Below, piece after piece: positions 11,398-23,806 of a stretch of 64,000 nt of DNA (positions are counted from its first letter, which is position 1; the number at the start of each line of letters is the position of its first letter). This DNA is from Viola odorata (taxonomy: Eukaryota; Streptophyta; Magnoliopsida; Malpighiales; Violaceae): the NCBI GenBank assembly GCA_963691705.1, contig OY829541.1, positions 33,554,719-33,618,718 of the forward strand, read 5' to 3'. Under the pieces are notes generated by a model. It had not been told where the DNA came from. It did no database searches and was given only the letters and a program-made list of their open reading frames with translations. The position numbers were made by a program, and so were the translations under genes.

Positions 11398-14300
11398 TCA
11401 CACAGTCAAATCAGAGATGTTGAAGGTAGTACTTACGGATCCATATTCGCTAGGTAGGTCGAGAACATAGGCGTTGTTGCTGATTTTCTCCACGATAAAA
11501 AACAGACCATCTCCCATCGCGGAAATCTTGTTACGCCTCAAGGCTGGAAATCTTTCTCGCCTCAAATGCAACCAAACCCAGTCGCCTACCTTGAAGGATG
11601 CAGTCGTCCTCCCTTGATTCTTTTTGCAGACCAAGCACTCATTCATCTTCTCAATATTTTTCTTGGTATGCTCATGAATCTTCTTCACTGCTGCTGCTGC
11701 CTTTACTTCGCCATCTAAACTCATGACATCTTGTAATGGTAAAGGCACTAGGTCAAACGACATCAAAGGGTTGAAGCCGTATACTATCTCAAAAGGTGAG
11801 AAACCGGTGCTAGAATGCGTAGCTTGGTTGTAGGCAAGCTCCATAAATGGTAGTTGATCGTCCCACTTGGACACATGCTTGCCTACTAACGCTCGCAATA
11901 AGGAGCCAATTGTACAGTTTACCACCTCGGTCTGTCCGTCTGTCTGAGGGTGGCAAGAAGTCGAAAAGAGAAGCTTAGTACCTAATCTCCTCCATAAGAC
12001 TCGCCAAAAGTGGCTAAGAAATTTGCCATCTCAGTCGCTAACAATGCTTGTGGGCATCCCATGTATACACACAATTTTTCTTGAAAAATAAGTTGGCGAT
12101 GTAGCTTGCGTAGTTGCTAGTTGCACACGGAATGAAGTGTGCCATCTTTGAAAATCTGTCCACAACGACGAAAATACAATCTTTCCCTTTCCATGACTTC
12201 GGCAACCCAACCATAAAATCCATTGAGATATCCGTCCATGGGTGTGAAGGAACGGGCAGAGGCATATACTCACCGTGACTCGCAATCTTCGATTTAGCCT
12301 TGCGGCATGTGACACACTTAGACACAATGCGTATCACGTCTCTCTTCATGTGTGGCCAGAAAAAATGCCCCTTTAATATCTCAAGGGTCTTCGTAACTCC
12401 AAAGTGTCCCATAAGTCCACCACCGTGCGACTCTAAGACCAACAATTCTCGCATATAACAATGCGGAATGCACAACCTCTTGTGCTTGAATAAATACCCA
12501 TCATGCCAAAAATATTTAGAACCATGTGTTGTCATGCATGTTGAGTATATCTCTCCAAAATCAGGGTCAAGGGGGTAGAGAGAAATTATGTGCGCAAACC
12601 CTAAAAGTTTCAAACTGAGAGAAGAGATGAGTGCATACCGTCTAGACAAGGCATCGACTACGATATTCTCCTTTCCTTGCTTATATTGAATGTGGTAAGG
12701 GAATGCTTCTATAAACTCCATCCATGTGGCGTGCCTCTTATTCAATTTCCCTTGCCCCTTCAAGTATTTTAAGTTAAGGTGATCGGTGTGCACTAGGAAC
12801 TCTCGTGGCATAAGATAATGTTGCCAAACCTCTAAGGTGCGCACGAACACATAGAGCTCCTTATCATAGGTAGGGTACCTCAGCTGTGCGTCTTTTATTT
12901 TTTCACTAAAGAACGCAATCGGTCTCTTTTCTTGCATCAAAACCACTCCAATGCCGATGCCACTTGCATCGCATTCCACTTCGAAAGCCTTCTCAAAATT
13001 AGGCAATGCTAAAACCTGTGCGGTACACAACCTCTCCTTGAGCGTTTGAAACGCTTGTTCTTGTGGTTGTTCCCATGTGAAGGGAACTCCTTTCTTGGTC
13101 AATTCGTTCAAAGGTGTCGCTATAGTGCTGAAGTCCTTGACAAAGCGTCTATAAAAGCCCGCTAGGCCATGGAAAGAGGGCATATCACTCACATTCTTCG
13201 GTGTAGGCCACTCCTTAATAGCATTGATTTTCTCTTCATCAACTTTGACACCTTCCACACTCACAAGAAAACTGACTTGCTTAAGCGCGAACAGACACTT
13301 ACTCGCCTTAGCATATAGTTGCTGCTCACGTAGGGTTAGGAATACTTGGCGTAGATGCGTAACATGGTCTTCAAGAGACTTGCTATAGATTAGGATGTCG
13401 TCGAAGTACACCACCACAAACTTGCCAATGAATTGCCGTAGCACATGGTTCATTAGCCTCATGAATGTGCTTGGTGCGTTTGTCAAGCCGAAAGGCATGA
13501 CCATCCACTCGTAAAGATCATGCTTAGTCTTAAACGCCGTCTTCCATTCATCTCCTTCCTTCATCCGAATTTGATGGTAGCCGCTCATAAGATCTATCTT
13601 TGAGATGATTTGGCTGCCACTCAATTCGTCTAACATGTCATCTAACCTTGGAATGGGATGACGATACTTGATGGTAATTTTGTTCACGGCTCTACAATCC
13701 ACACACATCCTCCATGTGTCGTCTTACTTAGGCACTAGAATCACGGGTACGACGCAAGGAGAAAGGCTTTCTCGCACATACCCACTACTCAACAAATCAT
13801 CCACTTGTCGTTGTAATTCCTTTGTCTCCTTGGGATTACTTCTATAAGCTGGCCTATTTGGAATTGTGGAACCCGGAATAAAGTCTATTTGATTTTTGAT
13901 CCCTCGGATTGGAGGCAAACTCGTGGGTATCTCATCGGGTAATACATCCGCAAACTCCTCCAATAATTCTGAAATAATAGGTGGGGCTGAATTTATAGAT
14001 GAAGAAGAAAGACAATAAGGTTTGAAGCGAAGTAGAATCAAGGGCTTACTTGGTTCGCAATTAGAGTTGCGCATGGTGAGTGCTCGCCGAAGATCCCTTC
14101 CTTTAGCGTAGAGACTTACTTTCTTCCTGCCAATCTTCACTTCACTTGTACTAATCTTGTCTTCACCCTCCTTTTCCTTGAGTTTCTTAGCAATTTCCCA
14201 TTCGGCATGGGCTTTCTCAAGCCATTGTTCGTCTTCAAACACTTGCGTTAGAGTCAAAGGCGCAAATGAGTATTTCTTGCCGTCTTTGACTAACTTGTAC

Positions 14301-14580
14301 TTGTTGGTTCGACCATCATGTACTGCCGATCTATCAAATTGCCAGGGCCTCCCTAACAGAATGTGGCTCGCATGCATAGGCACTACGTCGCAAAGGACCT
14401 CGTCCTTATACCACCCAATTGCAAACGAGACAAGCGTTTAGTGATTCACCTTAATAGCGTTGCCATTATTCATCCATTGAAGCGAATACAGCCTTGGGTG
14501 TCTTATGGTAGTTAGTCCCAACTTCTGGACCAATATTGTGCTCACACAATTGGTGCAACTCCCGTTGTCTATGATCATAG
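11398..14580 (-). pseudogene. Gypsy element 1 pol (PR-RT-RNase H-integrase), broken
   Basis: Protease: IIDNGSCTN with DNG active site at about 14569-14561, then HASHILLGRPWQFD (from 14383). [29 protein letters not shown] catalytic box, in the open run 13708-12038. RNase [38 protein letters not shown]. Integrase: H-H-C-C zinc region ([10 protein letters not shown] to CVTCRKAK), MDFMVGLP and a downstream frame to 11398 ending NISDLTV. Breaks: a stop near 13722 just before the RT core, a frameshift near 12040-12300 inside integrase, and further shifts near 11930. After the last stop another frame reads SDSRANP through the polypurine tract into the LTR. Enzymes of reverse transcription and insertion; inactive as it stands. 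Confidence 0.88.
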
Positions 14581-16178
14581 AATAACCGGTCTTTTTGATG
14601 ACGCAACGGGTGTGAAATAAGTTTTCCCGCTGCTCATTTTCATGAGATTCTTCTTTGACTTGTGCGCTAAGGCTTCGTCTAGCACCATGGCCAAAGAATT
14701 AATCAAACTCTCGTCTGAATCACTGTCCTCTTTAGTATCTTCGTCCCCCTCATCAACTTCTTGCTCATCTTCGGAGGCTAATTCGCCATTCTCGCGTATT
14801 AAGAGAAAATGCTTGTTAGGGCAGTCAGATTGCTGTGTCCTCTTACCGCACACTTGAAGCACACTATATCTTTAGTAGAGGGCCTGTTAGGAGCTGTATT
14901 GGCGCTACTATTGTGTGCCTTAGAGGGGTTGGTGTTGTTTCTAGGACCCTTGTAATCATAAGGCAATACTTGAGGTGGTGCGCGGATCCCTTTATCTTCC
15001 TTGCTCCATTGTGACTTCTTCCAATTTTGCATTTTAGTTGCGGTTGGACTAGAACTAGAGTAGGTGGCTCTAGCTTTAGATTGCCTCTCTACCTTGATCG
15101 TCATGTGGAGCCTCTCTTCTAAGGACCCATAATACACCAACTCCAACTTGTTGGCAATGTCACGGCTTAGGCCATTAAAGAAGCGCGCCATTGTAGCTTC
15201 TTCTTCTTCCTCAATTTGCGCTCTTGCTAGTGTAATCTCTAGCTCATTAAAGTACTTGCTGACCGATTGATTTCCTTGAGATATAGCTTGCAAGCGTTGA
15301 TAGAGGTCTCTTTGGAAATATGTTGGGATGAAGCACTTCCTCATCTCTCGCTTCATCTCTTCCCATGTTTGAATAGGTGGAGTGTTAGCTCGACGCTTCA
15401 ATTTGTGAAGTTGATCCCACCAGTGTACAACATAGCCATGGAACTCAACAACTGCTAATCGGATCTTCTTCTCTTCGGAGTAGTTGTGGAGTAAAAAGAT
15501 TGACTCAACCTTTTGCTCCTAAGTAAAGTATGCGTCGGGGTCGTCCTTGCCATCAAACGGTGGAATTTTGATCTTGATGCTATTTAGATTAGCATCAACC
15601 CTCTCTTCGCCTTTAGGCTGCCGCTCATTAGCTCGGTCGCGTCTAAAGAAATCAGGGTTATCTTCATCATACGCACCATTCCAATACATGTGGGGCACTT
15701 GGTGCCACTGTTCATCATTGTGCATATGATTCACGCGTAGAAACTCCTCGGTCTTGTGCTCCATTCACCTTTACGCTCGACGCGCTAGGCGTTCCGCAAT
15801 GATGCGTTGGTCCTACGTTGGCGTGCGCCACTGTTCCCCATTATTTCCAATCAACACAAAATGGAGATCTTCGTTCCCCTCACCAACAAAACCTTCGGGC
15901 AAATCAGCAAGCAAACCCAGCATGTCCTCTTTTTGTTCTATGTTATAGAGGTGAGCTGCGCGTTGTGGATTTAGAACTTGGGTCATATGGGGAGTGGTTG
16001 TTGCCTTCTTCTTATCCGATGGTTCTTTCAACTCGGGGCTCTTGTCTTTCTCAAATGCTTCCAACTTGTCCATCCAAGCTACGACTTGGAGAAGGAGGTT
16101 GTGGACAGCAGACATGTCTATTCCTTCGGTCTTCTCCTCCGTTCCTTTGTTACTTTTGTTTCCTGACTCTTGAGACAT
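14575..16178 (-). pseudogene. Gypsy element 1 gag, broken
   Basis: The capsid/nucleocapsid precursor starts at MSQESGNKSNK (ATG at 16178). It includes NLNSIKIKIPPFDGKDDPDA, then a stop near 15520, a retrotrans_gag core (TWEEMKREMRKCFIPTYFQR, DLYQRLQAISQGNQSVSKYF, TMARFFNGLSRDI) and a zinc knuckle beginning CFKCAVRGH whose last part (CPNKHF) lies in a different frame (14862-14575). At least three frame breaks. An acidic EDEQEVDEGDEDTKEDSDSD tail precedes the protease. Confidence 0.85.
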
Positions 16179-16331
16179 TTTTTTTTGACTATATATAAAA
16201 CGAAAATACAACTAAATGGATGAAGGTTGATTGACTCCGAACTAGAGTAAATCGACTCAAGAATTTTTAAAAAAAAACAAAGAAAGTAAATAACTTTACC
16301 AAACTTGAACAACCTTCACTCCGCTACCAAC

Positions 16332-17281
16332 TGATACGATCCTTGATAGGCTTGAATCATTTCTCCTTGTGCGATCGTTGTTCAAGACTGGATTTCGTGC
16401 GGAAATACTTGGATAACTCAATACGAGCGCTGACCTTGATAAACGTGATTGTCTAGCCAACCCAGCTACGCGTGTGAGGTTCTTGATCGAACTCCTACCC
16501 CTTTAACCCGCAATTAGGCTAGTAACCTAGGTAGTCGAACAATGGGTGAACTTTCAATTTACTTGAGTTGTTCTTCGAGCGTTCGGACTCAAAGGATTCA
16601 AGGTTCAAGGTTGAATAATTTTTCAGAGTAATTAACTCGGGGTTTTTGGCAAAAAAGGTGTAACTCTTTATTAGCCAAGCGGCGACCTTTAAATAAGCGC
16701 ATATAAGTATAAATCCTACTAGTATTTGAACTACTATCTAAACTTAAATTCTACTTGTAAAAAGATTGAAATAATTAATTAAATTAATTATAATACTAAT
16801 ACTAAGTAGTTTAGTAAACTAAAACAATCCTACGCACGGTAGAATTGCGCAAGCGCATTCCTCTTCAAGTCGGAGTCCTTGGCGCGCTAGGACTTGCGCA
16901 TGCGTTGACCGACTAGGCCATTCTCCCAAACGCGTCGTGCGTTTGACCTGAAACTCCTCCAGCCTCTCCTAGACACTCCAAGATATCTTGTAATTCAGCT
17001 GGGGCTCGACAAATATTTCCCAAGTTTGACTTGGCTCGGGCGTCATCTCCGTAGGCGCTAGTGTGTGCGCTAGGCGCGGCCAGCAGCGTCACTAGCCTTG
17101 GCGTGTGTGCGCGCAGTGTAGACTCATCCACCAAAGCCTCACGTGAAGTTCGTCGTACAAGAACAAAAATAGCTGGCTGGACAAACGCTTGCTGTGTTGT
17201 CGTGTCATCGGGACAAGGGGCGGCAAGGGCAAGCGTGAAGGTGCAGCGTGCGATGTGCGATGCGCACTAGGGTTCACATCA
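16332..17281 (-). repeat. 5' LTR of gypsy element 1
   Basis: 950 bp; on the minus strand begins TGATGTGAACCC and ends GGATCGTATCA. It pairs with 10383-11334 across its length with scattered substitutions and small indels. Confidence 0.9.
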
Positions 17282-17286
17282 CACAC
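17282..17286. repeat. Target-site duplication, right (CACAC)
   Basis: Matches 10204-10208; marks the right border of gypsy element 1. Confidence 0.85.
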
Positions 17287-17760
17287 TAGCCAACTTCTCA
17301 CCTCCCCCTCCATGGTAATCCCGTACTTCCTCAGAAAATGCTAGTCCTGCGAGCACCAACCGTGATGACACTGCCTATTACGAACTTCAGCCTCCAGTAC
17401 CAGCTGCTGCAATCACCAGAGAAGCATCCATTTTCCTATTGGGGTGGTGTGGTGGAAGAAAGGTGTGGCCAATCGATGATGGATGATAAGTGTTGTTGTG
17501 TGTTTTTGTTGAGGAGGAGAAAGCGGAGATAAAAGAAGTCCCGCGGTAAGTTTGATGTTGTTAAAAGAGCTGATTTCTTTTTTACTTTCTTGACCTTTAA
17601 GTTCCTAAAAGTCCAACTTAGGATGAAACCCTTAAGGTTTTAAACTTCTAATTATAGAATAACTCATTAAGGAATAATGAATAGAAATCATAATCAGTAT
17701 AGCAATCTTAATTTGAGGTGAGTATATAAATTTAGGTTTGATAATACATAAAGATATGCT
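17287..17760. other. Right flank of gypsy element 1, no firm gene
   Basis: Contains open frames such as MLVLRAPTVMTLPITNFSLQ (17338-17532, plus) that could belong to the interrupted host locus, but no recognised domain. The rest is AT-rich. Confidence 0.35.
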
Positions 17761-17769
17761 AGGAACATT

Positions 17770-18355
17770 CCTGTCATTTCACAGACCCGATAATCTAGCT
17801 TCCGGATGAGCAAGTAGACTACCGGTAAGTATATATGATATCGGTACCCTTACTTCCTATCTGACAAGGCAGTAGCGATAGAGTCCCTTAAGGGTACATT
17901 ACCGGCTACAACTCTTCATCAACGGGGGGTCTCAACTACACCTACCAGTATTTACTATCACCGATAGCCCAGAACACATACCGACTCCACGTGACATGCG
18001 CAGATCGAGGACAATCATCACCTCCTATGCTGCATTTATAACAGATACGAGAGTATTTAATGCGTCGCATGAGCGCATTAAATGCGCCGCTTGTCCATTT
18101 AATACGCCAGCCCCTAGACCTCATATGTCCTCGGTAACGCGCAAGATTGGGGTATAAAAACCCCCTCACCTCTGGACACTGAGGAGCCATTAGCATACAC
18201 AAGCACATGCTCATACAAAACCCGATAACTATCCTGATATTTCTCCCTATTGCTTACAATCTTCACGATACTAACTTGATCGTCAGAGATTCTATGGGGC
18301 CTCCGGTGCTTTGCAAGTGACTTAGGGTCAAGGAGATCGTCCACATCAATACGTC
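17770..18355 (+). repeat. Probable solo LTR (gypsy-type)
   Basis: A compact non-coding block with a core promoter (GGGGTATAAAAACCCCCTC at 18151-18169), several copies of a TTAAATGCG-type motif at about 18057-18108, and a downstream CTAACTTGATCGTCAGAG. The last motif recurs as CTGACTTGATCGTCGGAG at about 39427 in another LTR-like block. No second copy or internal region is adjacent. Ends are approximate; no target duplication was established. Confidence 0.5.
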
Positions 18356-18477
18356 AAATTATAGAATCACCCTCGTCCCGATTCCCGGATTATCAAGGTT
18401 GATGGGATTGGAATTGTCGGATTAGGGGAAAAAGTCATAATCAGAAGAAAAACAAAATAAGAATTCACAGTGCAATA

Positions 18478-18801
18478 ATGAATGAAAATCAGAACCAAGA
18501 TCACTACGAGGTTTTACGTTTAAGTAGGAATGCAACACAAGAGGAGATCAAAGCAGCGTTTAGGAAGTTAGCCCTAATATATCATCCTGAGAGGCATGCC
18601 TAAGAATCTCAAGTCGTTAAAGACTATGCCACCTGTTTGTTCAAGCAGATATCTAATGCCCGTGATGTCCTCTCCGACAGTAAAAAGCGTGCCGATTATG
18701 ATTTCACCTCTTCATCATCATCATCGTCATCTTCTAATCGTAATCATACTCATTCGACGTCTTTTAATCGTAGCCATACTCATCACACGGGTGGTAGTGA
18801 T
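18478..18801 (+). pseudogene. J-domain (DnaJ-like) protein, 5' part, broken
   Basis: ATG at 18478 opens [40 protein letters not shown]: helices I and II of a J domain, with HPE instead of the invariant HPD that stimulates Hsp70. An in-frame TAA (18601-18603) follows HPERHA; the same frame resumes with ESQVVKDYATCLFKQISNAR and DVLSDSKKRADYDF (helices III and IV), then a Ser run and His/Thr-rich repeats (NHTHST, SHTHHTGGS). A copia element then interrupts it at 18802. The changed HPD motif and the stop both argue that it is no longer a working co-chaperone. The specific J-protein is not recognised. Confidence 0.8.
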
Positions 18802-19171
18802 TGTTGTAAAATTGAGGTATTACAAAAGTTATTATTGTATAATTGAGGAGAGCACTTACTCCTGTGCATAACTTTCAAGTAATTCTCCCCTCTTCAACCA
18901 CCCACTCCACCAACACGTCTCCTCTAAAATAGCTCTACTAACACACGTCCATCTCCTGTAACCTCCACATCCCTTTCTTATTTTTCCATAACAACAAACT
19001 GTTACAAAAGAGAGAGCTTTTTCTTTCCTAGAAGATGAATTGATGATTGGTTCTTACTATTCTGGTCTTGACTTCATGTCAGGAGAGATCATTTTATCCT
19101 GGGGGAATAAATTCCTTTAGGACAACGTTTTTCGCGACTCAATCTTTGTTTATTCTCAAAATTTTCCAACA
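18802..19171 (+). repeat. 5' LTR of copia-type element
   Basis: 370 bp, TGTTG...CAACA ends; pairs with 21091-21457 with substitutions spread along its length. Confidence 0.85.
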
Positions 19172-21090
19172 ATCTAAAGAAATTTAAATCCGGTTTACTT
19201 TTAGATTCCTGGGAATATCTCCATCACCTGCTCATTAGATAAGTCTCTTTTGTGATTTTAATTCAATTAATTAATACTATTATGATTTTGTGGATGTGAG
19301 GTTTGGGCAATTGTTAGCCTGTGGCATACGCAATCGGGGTTTTACCTATGGCATACTAGAAGCCAATCGAGTTGATACTTTGTAGCTGAAATAATAATCT
19401 GATTCATTCTCATGGCATGGATTCCATGCCATATATATCGTTATCTCACAGATAAGTATATCTTTAATGGTTTTATTTATATATATGTATCATAATTTTT
19501 ATAATCATTGCCATGATTTTTTTTGGTTCTTGTGAAATTTCTTAATAAATAAATAATATTCTAAAAAGGAGGACACGTTTACCATAAATTTAGGAAATAA
19601 AAAAAAGATCTTTTTGTTTATATTGGAATTAGGAAGGAGAAACCATGGTCTAATTATTTGTTTCTTACATAAACCAACATATGCATTTCTTGATATTAAT
19701 TAGTAGCCGGTTGCTCAAATTGTATTCAAGTTGTATGTTTCCATGTCATTGTATACGTTGCTAGTATATATGTGAACACATTGATAAGTGTTATTCCATA
19801 TATATTTTTGTGAAAGCATTATTTCAGGTGATGTAAATTTATTAAGTGTTGGTACTTTCAAAAAGATATTTACTCTCACTTTTAATTCTCGTGGAACTAA
19901 GAAAGTGCCAAATATATTTATCTGGTATAATTTATTTTTATACATACACAAGTAGAATAATATTCGCAAATGTGGGTGTCTGAATATTATAATTATTATT
20001 TTATTTTTTTATTTTAAAAAAATTCTATGAAGTATACTAATACTTTTGTGAGTTTGTGGCAGCAATGATATCACAAGTGTGATAATGGGCAAATTAATAA
20101 ATAAATAAATGATAAGAGATATGATAGCATAATGCTATCACAAGAACTTTGTGTTGAGATTTCTCTCAAGAATTGAACATTTTGATGTCAAGTTTTTCCA
20201 GTACTCTTTAATGACGTACTTGAGGGGTATCATATATAATTTGAGTTTCTGATGTATTAGAGAATACAGTGATGATAATTAAATTTTATATTTAAATGAG
20301 ATAAAATTCACTAGTGATGTTAATAATGTTTGGATGAAATTCTACAACATGTAAGAATTCTATTGGGTGTTACACTTATATATCGATACATTGTGATTGT
20401 CAAGCTAAGGCTTGAATATGTGGTTAAGCTATTGTTAAATGATGAGATTATTTTCGTTGACTATAAGATATCAGAAGTGTATTTGGTTAATCCTCTGCCT
20501 AAACATCGAGGGGAATGAGACTTGAGAGATTTGTGAAATTAACAGTGATGGGAACCCAACCTCTATAATTGGAGATCCCATGAAGAAGGTTCATATGGGT
20601 AATAACAAGTCACTTGTTAATTCTGTTAACACGAAATTGATTATCCCTCATATGGTGTGAGAAGTGTTAGACTGCATTGATTAAGAGGATGAGTTTTGAA
20701 CTCTTAATGATTTCACATCCCTTATGGGTGGTATATTGATTGTGGGTACACTTGATGAAATCACCTATATGAATGTGGAGTGGGGCCGCTCCTATGAGAT
20801 TGTGACATAATCTCTAGAGCATTCATTAACATCCAGACACGCGCATGGCCAAAACACGCACAACCACGTTAACAACAAGAATTGTGGGGGTACAACATGA
20901 TAAATAAATTCTCTACCTTGCAAAAGACATAATGGCTCATAGAAGTTTTAAACTTCACCATTATCTCTGTAAGGATAAAATTTATTTATCTAGGTCTAGT
21001 TCATAGTCCAAAAAATAACAGATTCGAAAAGTTATACTCTATATATTAACCAAGAATTTCTACCTTCAACCTTTGTAATATGTGTGGGAT

Positions 21091-21457
21091 TGTTGTAAAA
21101 TTGAGGTATTACAAAGGTTATTATTGTAAAATTGAGGAGAGCACATACTCCTGTGCATAACTTCCAAGTAATTCTCTCATCTTTAACCACCCACTCCACT
21201 AACACGTCTCTTCTAACATAGCTTCATTAACACACGTCCATCTCCTATAACCTTCACATCCTTTTCTTATTTTTCTATAACAACAAACTGTTATAAAAGA
21301 GAGTCTTTTCTTTCCTAGAAGATGATTTGATGATTGGTTCTTGCTGTTCTGGTCCTGACTTCGTGTCAAAAGAGATCGTTTTATCCTGAGGGAATAAATT
21401 CTTTTAGGACAATATTTTTCGCGACTCGATCTTTGTTATTCTCAAAATTTTCCAACA
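21091..21457 (+). repeat. 3' LTR of copia-type element
   Basis: 367 bp direct copy of 18802-19171; followed at once by the resumed J-protein coding repeats. Confidence 0.85.
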
Positions 21458-21727
21458 AGTTCTACTCATTCTACTTCTTCTAAAAAGAGCCATACTCATC
21501 ATGCGTGTGGCAATGGTTCAACTCATTCTACTTCTTCTAATCAAAGTGGCAGTGGTTCAACTCATTTGACATCTTCCAATCAAAGCCACACTCATCATGA
21601 TACGGGTGGCAGTGGTTCTACTCATTCTACTTCTTCTAATCAACGCCACACTCATCATACAGGTGGCCATGGTAATGGTTACGCTTATATTCCTCGCTAC
21701 CTATTAAACCGCCCCTTCCTTGCCTGA
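21458..21727 (+). pseudogene. J-domain protein, His/Ser/Thr repeat region after copia insertion
   Basis: The open frame resumes with about three repeats of roughly 30 residues of the type STHSTSSNQSHTHHTGGSG, matching the last repeat before the insertion (THSTSFNRSHTHHTGGS). It ends GYAYIPRYLLNRPFLA and a TGA at 21725. A donor-like CATG/GTAATG or ACAG/GTGGCC near 21660-21675 may be the real exon end. Repeat function is unknown; metal binding by the His clusters is possible but speculative. Confidence 0.65.
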
Positions 21728-22460
21728 TTTGCCTAGTACCTTCCACATGTTTTTGTTTATTGTTATTAGTATTCTTGAAATTTTTCTCTAGTGTTTATTG
21801 AATCAGGCTCCAAAAACTAGATACATGAGTTAACGAGGAATAAAAATTCAATGCTCTTTTCATTAACTTTAATTCTTTAAGCATAATTGTTGAGGGCTTT
21901 GATTTTGTTTAGGTCATTAACATTTATTAGTGGCTACATGATTGTTTTCCATAAGAGTTGTTTTGTATTTTGGCTCCACGCCTGCATGAAGCACCTTATT
22001 TTTTTATGAGGTAGGGGAACATGTATGAGTTATATTCAAATTGGAGTGCTTAACCAGACTTATTATTGCATTTGTTTAAGAATTCTTAGTTTCTTGCATT
22101 AATTTATGCAATACTTCTAGATATTGATGGCAATGAATTGCCCCCTTTGTATCATTAGTTTTACACTATTATATGTTCCTTCTACCATTATCTTGTTCTT
22201 TGCTTAGTTTCTTAACTTTCTTTGAACTAAACATGTCAGAAACATAATATAATGAAAAGGTTCATGAGTTCCAACCATTGTCTCTGCCCCATTGACAGTA
22301 TGTTATTCATCGATATTCCTGCCTTTGACCTTGGATCTGGTTACCTGTGTTGTATTTTTTTTCTATTGTTACGTGTGGCACCATATAAGGATATGATATT
22401 TGCTGTCTTTTGGTATTTTTTGAGTTTTAATGCCTGAGATTTCTCCCCTCTTTTCTGCAG
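21728..22460. other. Probable intron of J-protein locus
   Basis: T-rich AT-rich DNA between two coding-like blocks, ending in a strong acceptor (CTCTTTTCTGCAG at 22448-22460). No other gene is seen. Confidence 0.4.
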
Positions 22461-22665
22461 TGGCATGATCAGTGGTTCAGTGCTATTAGTTTTTGGCTTG
22501 GTAGCAGTAAAGCGTAAGCAATAACTAGAGCGTAGTAAGCACTTGGAAGAACAAAAGGGTAAGCACTCGGAAGAACTAGAGTGTAAGCGCCTGGAAGAGC
22601 CAGAGCGTAGTAATCGCTTGGAAGAACAACGGGGAAAGTGGAAGTGTTGGCTTGCATGGTACTAA
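22461..22665 (+). pseudogene. Probable last exon of J-protein locus: hydrophobic segment plus charged repeats
   Basis: After the TTTTCTGCAG acceptor the frame reads GMISGSVLLVFGLVAVKRKQ, a short hydrophobic stretch followed by basic residues. Then comes an in-frame TAA (22522-22524) and, in the same frame, charged repeats (LERSKHLEEQKGKHSEELE, CKRLEEPERSNRLEEQ) of coiled-coil character to a TAA at 22663. Either the protein ends after KRKQ or this is a second premature stop. Linkage to the J-domain exon is inferred from position and strand. Confidence 0.45.
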
Positions 22666-23060
22666 ACATGACTGTGAATGATTTATATTTGATACATTTC
22701 CAGTTTAAACCATCAGTTGTTAACCCAAGACCAAGACCTTAACTAGTTCTGAGTCTTCCTATTTCCTTCGATTTTTTTCGGATGGAAACTTTGTCTCAAT
22801 TTGAAGTGTCCTGGCTTTACAGACCAATTCAAAATGCAGGGAATCTTTACGAGGAAGTTCCTTTTATTCTCTTCTGTCACTCTTCAGACAAGAAGGAGAT
22901 TTGCAATTGTGTTGTGTTGTGTCCTGGTATGGTCTCGATTCAACAAAGAAGCTTGAGGCCGTGAGTTGATGGAGTAAGGATCTAGTCCTTGGTGAGTGGA
23001 TGGTAATGTCACTTGAATGGATGGAAGATGGATGAATATTTGACGGGGAAAGGAGTAACT
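22666..23060. other. 3' flank of J-protein locus
   Basis: Non-coding, no recognised feature; ends at the left LTR of gypsy element 2. Confidence 0.4.
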
Positions 23061-23806
23061 TGCAACGGATGAAATAGAGGAAGTGGAAAGTGTTTTAATG
23101 ATAACATATATGAACTTAATACACCCAACAAACCCTCCAAGAGCTAGTCTTGGAAACCTTGTTCCTAAGTGTAAAAATGATCTATTAACAAGACCGACCC
23201 TCCAAGATCAAGTCTTGGAAACCCGGCTACCTTGAAGAAGATGAGTTTTGGTTTAGAAGAAACCCTAAGCTAAACTAAGATAAGTGGTCTATGTTGAATA
23301 CACTCAAATCAAAGACAAGTGTAGAAATGAGTCCTTCTACACCTTAAATACCTAAGCTAATTACAAGGGGAAAATACCCCAATACCCCTTAACAAATGGG
23401 CCTTGAAGCTCTGAAAGGGCTGCTCAAAAGGTGGTCGAATTCCATCAAATGAAGTCTGGCGGTATACTGTCTAGTGCTTGGCGGTATGCCGCTAGGCTCG
23501 CTGCCAGTTTGTCCGTGGTAAAGTCGGGGCTAACGGCATGCCGCTAGGGCTGGGGCGGTATGCCGCTAGAGCCCTGCCAATTTTGTCTGTGGCATGCCGC
23601 TAGGGCTGGGGAAATATGTCGCTAGGGCCCTGTCTTGGTCTTCTAGTTGCGCGCGTTCGATGGTGAAGGCCTTGGTGTGCACGCAAGTCCCCCATTGATC
23701 CCTCATCTCCAAGCTGCTCTCCTCGGCTTTAAGACTCTTTAAGAGAATGACCACCATGCCTTTGCTCCGAGTGAAGTATCCATGATGAGCATCCGTGCTC
23801 GAATCA
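23061..23806 (-). repeat. 3' LTR of gypsy element 2
   Basis: 746 bp, on the minus strand TGATTCGAGC ... GTTGCA; pairs with 30178-30940. Contains tandem GCGGTATGCCGCTAG-type motifs at about 23459-23620, partly repeated in the other LTR. Confidence 0.85.

Larger units (their letters stand above)
10209..17281 (-). mobile_element. Ty3/gypsy LTR retrotransposon 1 (CRM-like), decayed
   Basis: A 7.07-kb element read on the minus strand: 5' LTR 17281-16332, gag, protease, RT, RNase H, integrase, polypurine tract, 3' LTR 11334-10209. Domain order PR-RT-RH-IN places it in Ty3/gypsy. The peptides ([26 protein letters not shown] near the integrase end) resemble the chromovirus/CRM side of the superfamily, from memory. 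CACAC duplications flank it. Several stops and frameshifts break both gag and pol, so it is not autonomous now. The candidate primer site just inside the 5' LTR is TGGTAGCGGAG (minus, near 16330), only a loose match to initiator-Met type sites. Confidence 0.9.
18802..21457 (+). mobile_element. Decayed Ty1/copia-type LTR retrotransposon
   Basis: Two direct repeats, 18802-19171 and 21091-21457, each begin TGTTGTAAAATTGAGG and end TTTTCCAACA. They flank 1.9 kb of AT-rich decayed DNA. A residual peptide (FVDYKISEVYLVNPLPKHRG, near 20454-20515, plus) recalls the copia RNase H end, where VDYVKS...NLADPLTK is usual. A purine-rich TGTGTGGGAT precedes the right LTR as a polypurine tract. No intact ORF and no clear primer site. 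No clean 5-bp target duplication: flanks read AGTGAT and AGTTCT. It sits inside the J-protein repeat region. Confidence 0.78.
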
